Below, one piece after another: positions 7,200-12,672 of a stretch of DNA of 15,081 nucleotides. Origin of the DNA: Acidobacteriaceae bacterium (GTDB lineage: Bacteria > Acidobacteriota > Terriglobia > Terriglobales > Acidobacteriaceae); NCBI GenBank assembly GCA_003166055.1, contig PMWR01000482.1:1-15081 (forward strand), read 5' to 3'. Numbering within the stretch: position 1 is the stretch's first letter; each line of letters starts with the position of its first letter. A program made the translations under genes and the position numbers. Under the pieces are notes generated by a model. That model saw nothing but the letters and a program-made list of their open reading frames with translations. It was not told the origin of the DNA and did no database searches.

Positions 7200-7228
7200 T
7201 TGCCAACTATTGCCAATCGCTTTATGAT
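7200..7228 (+). promoter_or_regulatory. Promoter/operator of the parDE-like module
   Basis: TTGCCA at 7200-7205 and TATGAT at 7223-7228 each match consensus in 5 of 6 bases and are exactly 17 bases apart. The direct repeat TTGCCAA at 7200-7206 and 7210-7216 has a 10-base period, one helical turn. It overlaps the -35 and spacer, as expected for a ribbon-helix-helix operator through which the antitoxin autorepresses. The operator role is inferred. Confidence 0.7.
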
Positions 7229-7248
7229 GATTGGGTAGAGGTGCGACC

Positions 7249-7515
7249 ATGCCTACTCGGAATATTAACCTTACGCCGCAAATGGACAAGTTTGTCGACG
7301 CAAGAATCAAGCGGGGCCACTACGCGAATGCCAGCGAAGTCCTTCGTGCTGGCTTGCGTGCGCTTGAAAAGATCGAAAAGGAAGACAAGGCCAAGCTCGA
7401 TGCTTTGCGCTCCGCCGTTCTAGCGGGCGAACAGAGCGGAATTGCCGAAGGAGACGTTTTCGGCGAGATTCGCGATCGTGTTCGGGCGCGTGCTCTTGCG
7501 ACGGGCAGGGCGTGA
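7249..7515 (+). CDS. parD: ParD/CopG-type antitoxin
   Basis: 88 residues. The N-terminal half is a ribbon-helix-helix DNA-binding domain: strand TRNINLTPQMDKFV (3-16), then helices ARIKRGHYANASEVLRAGLRALEKIEKED (18-46), with the characteristic G-x-Y-x-N-A-S-E-V-L-R-x-G motif of type II ParD antitoxins. The charged C-terminal half (47-88) would fold on and neutralise the toxin. ATG 7249 has GAGG at 7238-7241 seven bases upstream; the TTG at 7231 is less likely. The toxin gene starts 3 bases after the stop, so the two are co-transcribed. The protein probably also represses its own promoter. The module is visibly less GC-rich than purK and typA, consistent with acquisition. Confidence 0.9.
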   Translation: MPTRNINLTPQMDKFVDARIKRGHYANASEVLRAGLRALEKIEKEDKAKLDALRSAVLAGEQSGIAEGDVFGEIRDRVRARALATGRA

Positions 7516-7518
7516 TAG

Positions 7519-7824
7519 TTGCCCACCTATCAACTTTCGAAGCTGGCTCGGATCGATTTGATCAATATTGCAGATTACACCCAGGATAACTGGGGCGAAG
7601 AGCAGGCTTATCGCTATCTCGACGGTCTGGAGGCCTGCTTCAATCGACTCGTTCAAGCTCCACAAATCGGCCGCCCCTGCAATCGGATCAGGCCGGGCTA
7701 TCACCGCATCGAGCATGGGAGGCATGTCATCCTTTATCGGGTGGAGCGTGACGGCGTCTTTATCAGCCGAATCCTGCATCAGGGTATGCTTCCAAGCAGA
7801 CATTTGTTTGGGACGAGTAGCTGA
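7519..7824 (+). CDS. parE: ParE/RelE-superfamily toxin
   Basis: 101 residues. Members of the ParE branch poison DNA gyrase; RelE relatives cleave mRNA. The sequence shows the fold's order: strand YQLSKLARIDLINIADYTQDNWGEEQAYRYLDGLEACFNRL (two long helices, 4-44), then APQIGRPCNRIRPGYHRIEHGRHVILYRVERDGVFISRILHQGM. The pattern of a GRP loop, a basic R-x-G-Y-H/H-G-R-H segment and a final I-L-H-x-x-M strand is typical of ParE. The start is TTG at 7519, 3 bases after the antitoxin stop, with CAGGG upstream. Weak initiation on TTG would keep toxin below antitoxin. It appears intact. The exact target (gyrase or other) cannot be told from sequence. Confidence 0.88.
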   Translation: MPTYQLSKLARIDLINIADYTQDNWGEEQAYRYLDGLEACFNRLVQAPQIGRPCNRIRPGYHRIEHGRHVILYRVERDGVFISRILHQGMLPSRHLFGTSS

Positions 7825-7834
7825 CGCTTCCCAA

Positions 7835-7886
7835 TTGTCGGCGCAACGCGGAAGAGGAGCGGGTGCTGGAAGCGAAGCTGCGGTTG
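7835..7886 (+). repeat. Degenerate second copy of the purK 3' end
   Basis: This stretch aligns colinearly with purK 7101-7163. TTGTCGG, GCGGAAGAG and GAGCGGGTGCTGGA are exact, and GCGAAGC plus GCGG follow after single changes. It lacks two 6-base pieces and two single bases relative to purK. In one frame it reads NAEEERVLEAKLRL against [16 protein letters not shown] in purK. No stop or start makes it a gene. Together with the real purK end it brackets the parDE module. Confidence 0.8.
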
Positions 7887-7896
7887 CAGCGGCACT

Positions 7897-7929
7897 CCCA
7901 AATCTCAAAATCGAAACCTGGGGCACCCG
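7897..7929 (+). repeat. Palindromic repeat, copy 1 (decayed)
   Basis: Thirty-three bases differing at only 4 positions from 13204-13236. The two share a left arm starting CCC, the central TCTCAAAA, and the right end CCTGGGGCACCCG. In this copy the stem is weakened by the changes. It lies between the convergent parE and typA genes, just after the purK-tail fragment. Confidence 0.8.
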
Positions 7930-7951
7930 GATTATCTGCGAAGAATAACGA

Positions 7952-9769
7952 TTACTCGCTGCCTTTTTGCCAACGCTTGGGTCTCTGGTTGGCTTGCAAA
8001 ATCTTCTTGCGCAGGCGCAGAGACTTGGGTGTGACTTCGACCATCTCGTCTTCCGCAATGAACTCGATGGCCTGTTCCAGATTGAGAGCCTTCACGGGGA
8101 CCAGGCGGATGGCTTCATCGGCGCTGGAGGCGCGCATGTTGGTCATCTTCTTTTCGCGGACCACGTTGACATCGAGGTCGTTGTCGCGCGAGTGTTCGCC
8201 GACGATCATGCCCTCGTAGACTTCAACGCCGGCGCCGACAAAGAGGATGCCGCGCTCCTGCAATCCATTGAGCGAATAGGTGGTGGTGACGCCCTGGCGA
8301 TCGGAGATCAGCGCGCCGGTAGGCCGTTGCGGAATCTCGCCTTGATAGGGAATGTAGCCGTCGAAGAGAGCGTTCATTACAATCGTCCCGCGCGTTTCGG
8401 TGAGCATCTCGCTGCGCAGACCGATTAGCCCGCGGCTGGGTATGCGAAACTCCAGGCGCACGCGGCCTGAGCCGTGATTGTGCATCTTGGTCATTTCGCC
8501 CTTGCGCGGTCCCAGCTTCTCAATCACTGTGCCGGTGTAGTTTTCGGGGACGTCGATGGTGAGATGCTCGACAGGCTCCAGACGCTGGCCTTCGACGGTC
8601 TTGGTGACAATCTCCGGACGGCCTGCCGAAAGCTCAAAGCCTTCGCGGCGCATCATTTCGATGAGGATTGCGAGCTGAAGTTCACCGCGGCCCAGGACCT
8701 TGAACGTGTCGGGCGAGCCGGTGTCTTCCACGCGAATGCTGACGTTGGTGAGCAGTTCTTTTTCAAGACGCTCGCGCAGGTTGCGGCTGGTGACGTACTG
8801 GCCTTCGCGTCCGGCAAAGGGTGAATTATTCACGCTGAACTGGATAGCGATGGTTGGCTCGTCAATGACGATCAGCGGCAGCGGCGACGGATTCTCGACG
8901 CTGGTGATGGTCTCGCCGATGGTGATGCCCTCGACGCCGGCCACCGCGATGATATCGCCCATGGTGGTCTCGGTGGTCTCGGTGCGCTTGAGGCCGTTGA
9001 AGGTGAAGAGCTTGGTGATGCGGGTCTTCATCAACGAGCCGTCGCGCTTGGAGATGGTGACGTCGTCACCGGCGTGCAGCGTGCCCTGAAAGACGCGGCA
9101 GATGGCGATGCGGCCGAAGTATTCCGAATAGTCGAGATTGGTGACCAGGATTTGCAGCGTGCCGGTTTCATCGCCGGTGGCCGCCGGAATGGTGTTCACG
9201 ATGGTCTCGAAGAGCGGTTGCAGATCAACGCCTTCGACGGCCGGATCGAGGGTTGCGGTCCCGTTTTTGGCCACCGCATAGAGGACAGGGAAGTCAAGCT
9301 GCGACTCTTCCGCGTCGAGGTCGATGAAGAGATCGTAAATCTCGTCAAGAACTTCCTGCGGTCGCGCGTCGGGGCGGTCGATTTTGTTGATGACGACGAT
9401 GGGAAGCAGCTTGGCCTCAAGCGCCTTGGCAAGCACGTAGCGAGTCTGCGGCAGGGGACCTTCGGCGGCGTCGACGAGCAGCATGACGCCGTCGACCATC
9501 TTCAGAGCGCGCTCCACTTCGCCGCCAAAATCGGCGTGGCCGGGGGTGTCAACAATATTGATTTTGCCACCCTCGAAGTTGATGGCCGTGTTTTTGGCGA
9601 GGATGGTGATGCCGCGCTCCCGCTCCAGTTCGTTTGAGTCCATCACCCGGTCGGCGACCTGTTCGTTGGCGCGGAAGGTGCCGGATTGGCGCAGCATGGC
9701 GTCTACCAGCGTGGTCTTTCCGTGGTCAACATGGGCAATGATGGCGATATTGCGTATCGTCTGGGTCAC
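7952..9769 (-). CDS. typA: Translational GTPase TypA/BipA
   Basis: 605 residues, the usual family length. A ribosome-binding GTPase involved in 50S assembly and stress or cold adaptation. G1 is AHVDHGKTT (12-20), switch I region [13 protein letters not shown] (49-61), G3 [14 protein letters not shown] (74-87) and G4 NKID (128-131). Later come the elongation-factor-like beta barrel (about 200-300), the EF-G III/V-like domains, and the BipA-specific C-terminal region with [26 protein letters not shown] and [33 protein letters not shown]. The GTG start at 9769 gives [17 protein letters not shown], matching relatives, with AAGGA at 9779-9783 nine bases upstream. A longer in-frame reading to 9916 is not supported. 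The stop faces parE convergently, with the purK-tail fragment and a palindromic repeat between. Confidence 0.96.
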   Translation of the reverse strand: MTQTIRNIAIIAHVDHGKTTLVDAMLRQSGTFRANEQVADRVMDSNELERERGITILAKNTAINFEGGKINIVDTPGHADFGGEVERALKMVDGVMLLVDAAEGPLPQTRYVLAKALEAKLLPIVVINKIDRPDARPQEVLDEIYDLFIDLDAEESQLDFPVLYAVAKNGTATLDPAVEGVDLQPLFETIVNTIPAATGDETGTLQILVTNLDYSEYFGRIAICRVFQGTLHAGDDVTISKRDGSLMKTRITKLFTFNGLKRTETTETTMGDIIAVAGVEGITIGETITSVENPSPLPLIVIDEPTIAIQFSVNNSPFAGREGQYVTSRNLRERLEKELLTNVSIRVEDTGSPDTFKVLGRGELQLAILIEMMRREGFELSAGRPEIVTKTVEGQRLEPVEHLTIDVPENYTGTVIEKLGPRKGEMTKMHNHGSGRVRLEFRIPSRGLIGLRSEMLTETRGTIVMNALFDGYIPYQGEIPQRPTGALISDRQGVTTTYSLNGLQERGILFVGAGVEVYEGMIVGEHSRDNDLDVNVVREKKMTNMRASSADEAIRLVPVKALNLEQAIEFIAEDEMVEVTPKSLRLRKKILQANQRPKRWQKGSE

Positions 9770-9793
9770 AGGGAGTTTTCCTTTTTTGTTCAG

Positions 9794-9816
9794 GCCTCCT
9801 TTTCGGGTTAGGAGGC
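9794..9816 (-). promoter_or_regulatory. Hairpin in the typA 5' leader carrying an AGGAGG
   Basis: GCCTCCT and AGGAGGC (7 perfect pairs, 9-base loop) form a hairpin about 24 bases upstream of the typA start codon. In the mRNA the 3' arm contains a consensus AGGAGG that is too far from GTG 9769 to act directly. No U-run follows, so it is not a terminator. It could be a standby ribosome site or a regulatory fold. Confidence 0.45.
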
Positions 9817-9869
9817 AATGGGGTTGGGGGCGCCACGGCGGCGAATCGCCACACAATGCGGCAACTTCT

Positions 9870-9875
9870 ATTCTA
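9870..9875 (-). promoter_or_regulatory. Possible extended -10 promoter of typA
   Basis: On the minus strand TAGAAT (5 of 6 matches) is preceded by TGG, giving an extended -10. No convincing -35 lies upstream. Transcription would start near 9863, leaving a leader of about 95 bases that includes the hairpin at 9794-9816. Confidence 0.35.
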
Positions 9876-9940
9876 CCAGCAGTGTTGCGGAAGCGGCTAT
9901 TGCGCAGGCACAACACTGAGGGTGAGGACGGTGATGTCGT

Positions 9941-10423
9941 TCAGAGATTCAGGACCCGCCCCAATTTAAACAGCGCCGGAATGGACAACAGCAGCACGGC
10001 GGCGACGCCAATGGAATATGCGGCAGCCTTAAAGCCGGAAACGTACCCCTCCCTGAGCGCCAACACCACCAGCAGTGAAAGCACCGGCAGGTTCAGAAAC
10101 GCGCCGGTTACAACTCCCGGCATGTATCTGCGCATTGCTAATGTGAGTGCGATATGCGGGACCAGGGCATTGGCTATCACGGCTACCATGTATCCGAACG
10201 CCAGGTAGGTCCAGACAGTCTGTTTGCCCGAACGGGCGCTTAACCAAGTCACGGCGAAGGCCACTATCGTGAAAACCACAGCAGCAAAACGGAAGACGCC
10301 CGGCTCGACGGGGGCAGGCCAGCGACTTGTACGCTTCGTCCATTCTGGAAACCAGATGGCTTCTTCCGCATTGTGCAGAGTAACCGCAATCGGGAAGAAC
10401 CACAGCAGACTCTGGAAGCTCAT
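9941..10423 (-). CDS. HXXEE-domain integral membrane protein
   Basis: 160 residues, function unknown. It carries the defining histidine and paired glutamates of the HXXEE family in LHNAEEA (His17, Glu20, Glu21), followed by an asparagine-histidine pair in NALVPH (85-90) and the YMPG turn (100-103). Several hydrophobic stretches (about 5-17, 45-62, 74-97, 104-124, 134-153) predict a mostly membrane-embedded protein with the motif residues near the bilayer, possibly a metal or enzymatic site (inference). ATG 10423 is chosen because GGGAGG at 10429-10434 precedes it by 5 bases; the GTG-type start at 10456 is less likely. It lies between yggX (103-base gap) and typA (171-base gap) on the same strand. 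A short dyad, GGTGG-C-CCACC at 10444-10454, sits just upstream of its ribosome site. Confidence 0.8.
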   Translation of the reverse strand: MSFQSLLWFFPIAVTLHNAEEAIWFPEWTKRTSRWPAPVEPGVFRFAAVVFTIVAFAVTWLSARSGKQTVWTYLAFGYMVAVIANALVPHIALTLAMRRYMPGVVTGAFLNLPVLSLLVVLALREGYVSGFKAAAYSIGVAAVLLLSIPALFKLGRVLNL

Positions 10424-10526
10424 TGCCGCCTCCCTGCTTGCGAGGTGGCCCACCACGAGAATCCGGCAACAGTTTGTGTTGCGCCAATCCTGCTAATTCG
10501 AAGCGGGCAATCAACGACCGTGTTGC

Positions 10527-10799
10527 TCAATGCGACGGCGGCACGTACTCCGAGGGCAGCGCCGAGCCCGTGCCGAAGAAGAACTCTTCCATCTGCTCCA
10601 CGAGGAACTGCTGCGCCTGCGGTGTCCAGGGCTGCAGGCGGTATTCGTTCAAGAGCATTTTCTGCCGCTCGACCCATTCGCCCCATGCAGCCTTGGAGAC
10701 ATTCTTGTATATTTTCTGACCAAACTCGGAGTCGAAAGGCGGCTCGTCCAGGCCCTCCATCTCTTTCTTGTTGCGCGTGCAAAATACCATGTGTGCCAT
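10527..10799 (-). CDS. yggX: Probable Fe(2+)-trafficking protein YggX
   Basis: 90 residues, family-typical length. YggX proteins protect iron-sulphur clusters from oxidation and may move ferrous iron in the cytosol. The match runs throughout: the N-terminal cysteine in MVFCTRNKKEMEGLDEPPF (Cys7, corresponding to the conserved cysteine of E. coli YggX), FGQKIYKNVSKAAWGEWVERQKMLLNEYRL (26-55), and QFLVEQMEEFFFG (64-76). ATG 10799 has GGGAG at 10808-10812 eight bases upstream. The ATG at 10790 would also start just before the conserved cysteine block. It is divergent from the YedK-like gene, sharing a 100-base intergenic region. The phenylalanine triplet near the end is slightly unusual. Identification is firm; the biochemical role of the family is still debated. 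Confidence 0.92.
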   Translation of the reverse strand: MAHMVFCTRNKKEMEGLDEPPFDSEFGQKIYKNVSKAAWGEWVERQKMLLNEYRLQPWTPQAQQFLVEQMEEFFFGTGSALPSEYVPPSH

Positions 10800-10819
10800 T
10801 CGTCATGCTCCCAAAATCC

Positions 10820-10825
10820 ATTGTA
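10820..10825 (-). promoter_or_regulatory. Candidate -10 box of yggX
   Basis: TACAAT on the minus strand (5 of 6 matches) lies about 20 bases before the yggX start. Transcription near 10813 would leave a very short leader beginning at the GGGAG ribosome site. No good -35 is seen. On the other strand, GATTAT at 10883-10888 is an equally weak -10 candidate for the divergent gene. Confidence 0.35.
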
Positions 10826-10899
10826 TGGGATGAGCGCGTTTCGGACTACGGAGGCCGTGTTAGGAACCTGGCCTATGCGCCGGATTATCATCTGGTGGT

Positions 10900-11574
10900 A
10901 TGTGCGGACGATTTGCCAGAAAATCCACGCAGCAGGTTCTCGCCGACTGGTTTGGCGTTGAACTGGAGGAGACGCCGTGGTTTGCACCGAGCTACAATGT
11001 GGCGCCGCAGAGCGTGCAGCCAGTCATTCGCTTGAATCGCGACTCGGGCCAGCGCGAGTTTGCGCTGATGCGCTGGGGGCTGGTGCCTGTTTGGGCGAAG
11101 GATGCCAGATTCGGCTACTCGACGATCAATGCGCGCGCTGAAGAGGCGGCGAGCAAACCCGCTTACCGCGAAGCGCTCAAGAAACGCAGATGCATGGTGC
11201 CAGCGGACGCGTTTTATGAGTGGCATCGTATCGACAAAAAGACGAAGCATCCGTTTGCCATCGCGCTCAAAAGTGGCGAGCCGTACGCGATGGCCGGCCT
11301 GTGGGAGCGCTGGCAGCCGAAGGAAGGCGCGGCGCTTGAGACGTTTACCATTCTGACCACCGATCCCAATGAGTTGATGGAGCCCATTCACAATCGGATG
11401 CCGGTGATTCTCGCCCAGCGCGATTATGGACGCTGGCTCGACTCCGGCGATCCCGCGAGGCCGCCGATGGACTTGCTGCGGCCCTACCCGGCAGAGCAGA
11501 TGGTCGCCTGGCCGGTGAGCGACCGCGTCGGCAATGTCCGCAACAACGATCCGCAACTGCTTGAGCAATTGTGA
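10900..11574 (+). CDS. yedK: SOS-response-associated peptidase, YedK/HMCES family
   Basis: 224 residues. The family covalently traps abasic sites in single-stranded DNA through the N-terminal cysteine after Met removal. All active-site residues are present: Cys2 in MCGRFARK, Asn33 in SYNVAP, Asn77 and Arg79 in STINARAE, Glu107 in AFYEWH and His164 in EPIHNRMPVIL. Also seen are the typical RWGLVPVWAKD (58-68) and AGLWERW (132-138). The start is fixed because Cys must be residue 2. The upstream GGTGG is a weak ribosome site close to the ATG. No LexA-like operator is evident in the 100-base divergent region shared with yggX, despite the family name. The length and motifs show an intact gene. Confidence 0.95.
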   Translation: MCGRFARKSTQQVLADWFGVELEETPWFAPSYNVAPQSVQPVIRLNRDSGQREFALMRWGLVPVWAKDARFGYSTINARAEEAASKPAYREALKKRRCMVPADAFYEWHRIDKKTKHPFAIALKSGEPYAMAGLWERWQPKEGAALETFTILTTDPNELMEPIHNRMPVILAQRDYGRWLDSGDPARPPMDLLRPYPAEQMVAWPVSDRVGNVRNNDPQLLEQL

Positions 11575-11617
11575 CCGGCGCCGCTCCCTCCAACAGGGGC
11601 ACAATCTGATTGGGCGT

Positions 11618-11631
11618 CCTGCTCAAGCAGG
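11618..11631. promoter_or_regulatory. Perfect dyad upstream of the first DUF4870 gene
   Basis: CCTGCT and AGCAGG flank a CA dinucleotide, 6 perfect pairs. A second small hairpin (TCGCC 11650-11654 with GGCGA 11659-11663) abuts the AAGGAG ribosome site. Both lie in the 99-base gap after the YedK-like gene and could be an operator or leader structure; no clear promoter was found here. Confidence 0.4.
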
Positions 11632-11673
11632 CAACCTATGCCCAAAGGCTCGCCTCAGGGCGAAGGAGCTACC

Positions 11674-12030
11674 ATGTCCGATCCGAATCCGTCCGGCCTG
11701 TCCGACAACGCAGCGGGGGGCATTGCCTATATCACCATCATTCCTGCAATCGTGTTCCTGATCATCGATCCCTTCAAGAAGAGCTCGTTTGTCCGCTTTC
11801 ATGCATGGCAATCGATCTTCTTTTTTGTGGCCTGGGCGGTGATCGACATCCTGGTCAGCGTTGTGCAGAACCTGGTTCCGTCCAGCGTCTTTCTGACCTT
11901 GACGGCCTTGCAGTTGGTGGGGCTTGCGCTGTTTGTCGTCTGGTTGATCGTGTTCATCGGCGCATTCAACGGCAAGCGCATCAAACTGCCGGTGATTGGC
12001 GGTCTGGCCGAGAAACAGGCCGACCGCTAA
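11674..12030 (+). CDS. DUF4870-type small membrane protein, copy A
   Basis: 118 residues. Three hydrophobic segments (about 15-31, 46-66, 71-97) are linked by the conserved DPFKKSSFVRFHAWQSI loop (32-48). A short basic segment with LPVIGGLAEK ends the protein. This is the layout of the DUF4870/Tic20-like membrane proteins; no biochemical role is established that I can name with confidence. ATG 11674 is preferred over the ATG at 11638 because AAGGAG at 11663-11668 lies 5 bases upstream and because the paralogue at 12296 starts at the equivalent residue after the same GGAGCTACC leader. The N-terminal SDNAAGGIAYIT block matches copy B almost residue for residue. The 265-base gap to copy B holds a weak terminator and a hairpin. 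Confidence 0.85.
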   Translation: MSDPNPSGLSDNAAGGIAYITIIPAIVFLIIDPFKKSSFVRFHAWQSIFFFVAWAVIDILVSVVQNLVPSSVFLTLTALQLVGLALFVVWLIVFIGAFNGKRIKLPVIGGLAEKQADR

Positions 12031-12133
12031 AGCAATTCTCCTTCTGCCGTCGACCGAAACCAGAACACTTCCACCGTGCTCCTGGATCGTGAACGACAAA
12101 CCCGCGCGCCGAGGCGTAGAAATCCCGCTTGAC

Positions 12134-12158
12134 AAGGCCGGAGATTGCGGCTTTTCTT
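12134..12158 (+). terminator. Weak intrinsic terminator after DUF4870 copy A
   Basis: AAGGCCG (12134-12140) pairs with CGGCTT (12148-12153), with one bulge and a 7-base loop, followed by the T-rich TTCTT. The stem is short. It overlaps a perfect TTGACA at 12129-12134 that lacks a -10 at proper spacing. Confidence 0.35.
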
Positions 12159-12209
12159 ATCACATTCAGGCATTAAGCGTTTAGTGCGTAGCTCTTGTGC
12201 GCATCTGGG

Positions 12210-12235
12210 ACGGGAAGAACCCTTGTTTTTCCCGT
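12210..12235 (+). promoter_or_regulatory. Leader hairpin before DUF4870 copy B
   Basis: ACGGGAAGAA (12210-12219) pairs with TTTTTCCCGT (12226-12235), 10 pairs including one G-T, around a 6-base loop. It ends 60 bases before the copy B start codon. No T-run follows the stem on either strand, so it is listed as a possible leader structure, not a terminator. Confidence 0.45.
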
Positions 12236-12295
12236 GGTGGTTTGAAACAGGAGCATCCGGTCAGGCAATTCAATCTATACGCAAGAGGAGCTACC

Positions 12296-12655
12296 GTGGC
12301 TGACAACCTTAAAACCAGCGTCTCAGACAATGCAGCCGGAGCGGTTGCCTACATTACTCTTTTTCCCGCGCTGATCTTCCTGTTCCTGCCGCCTTACAAC
12401 AAGAGTTCCTACATTCGCTTCCACGCATGGCAGTCCATCATTCTGGACATTCTGCTGGGCCTGATTATCCTGGTGCTGGATTACATGCTGGCGCCCAGCC
12501 TTATGGGCGCAGGCCCGTTCTTCTTTACGTTGACTCAGCTCATCTGGGGCCTCTGGATCCTGGTTTGGGTATTGTGTGCGGTGGGCGCGTTGAGTGGCAG
12601 GCGCTTCAGGCTTCCGCTCATAGGCGCTGTTGCGGAGCGGTTGGCACGGCAGTAA
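12296..12655 (+). CDS. DUF4870-type small membrane protein, copy B
   Basis: 119 residues, a paralogue of the protein encoded at 11674-12030. Shared blocks are VSDNAAGAVAYIT (9-21), YNKSSYIRFHAWQSI (34-48) and the end RFRLPLIGAVAERLA (104-118). Hydrophobic segments lie at about 15-32, 47-67 and 75-98. The middle is the most diverged part (here LDYMLAPSLMGAGPFFFTL). The start is GTG at 12296, with AGAGGAG at 12284-12290 five bases upstream. The GGAGCTACC leader before the start is identical in both copies. An in-frame ATG at 12197 would run through the leader hairpin and is rejected. The stop is only 17 bases from the convergent rnr stop, and no strong terminator separates the two. Confidence 0.85.
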   Translation: MADNLKTSVSDNAAGAVAYITLFPALIFLFLPPYNKSSYIRFHAWQSIILDILLGLIILVLDYMLAPSLMGAGPFFFTLTQLIWGLWILVWVLCAVGALSGRRFRLPLIGAVAERLARQ

Positions 12656-12672
12656 GCGTAACCATGCAATAG

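Noticed and set aside
9074..9637. 187-codon open frame on the plus strand
   Set aside because: Antisense to the GTPase domain of typA, with no independent ribosome site or family resemblance.
7952..9916. Longer TypA start at 9916
   Set aside because: The added residues lie in the leader with the hairpin and the -10 candidate, and the family N-terminus begins at the GTG at 9769.
12129..12134. Promoter for DUF4870 copy B based on a perfect TTGACA
   Set aside because: No acceptable -10 hexamer at 16-18 bases; the best candidate is 20 bases away with 4 of 6 matches.
12210..12235. Intrinsic terminator between the DUF4870 genes
   Set aside because: The stem is good, but the T-run lies inside the 3' arm and nothing T-rich follows. 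It is listed as a leader hairpin instead.
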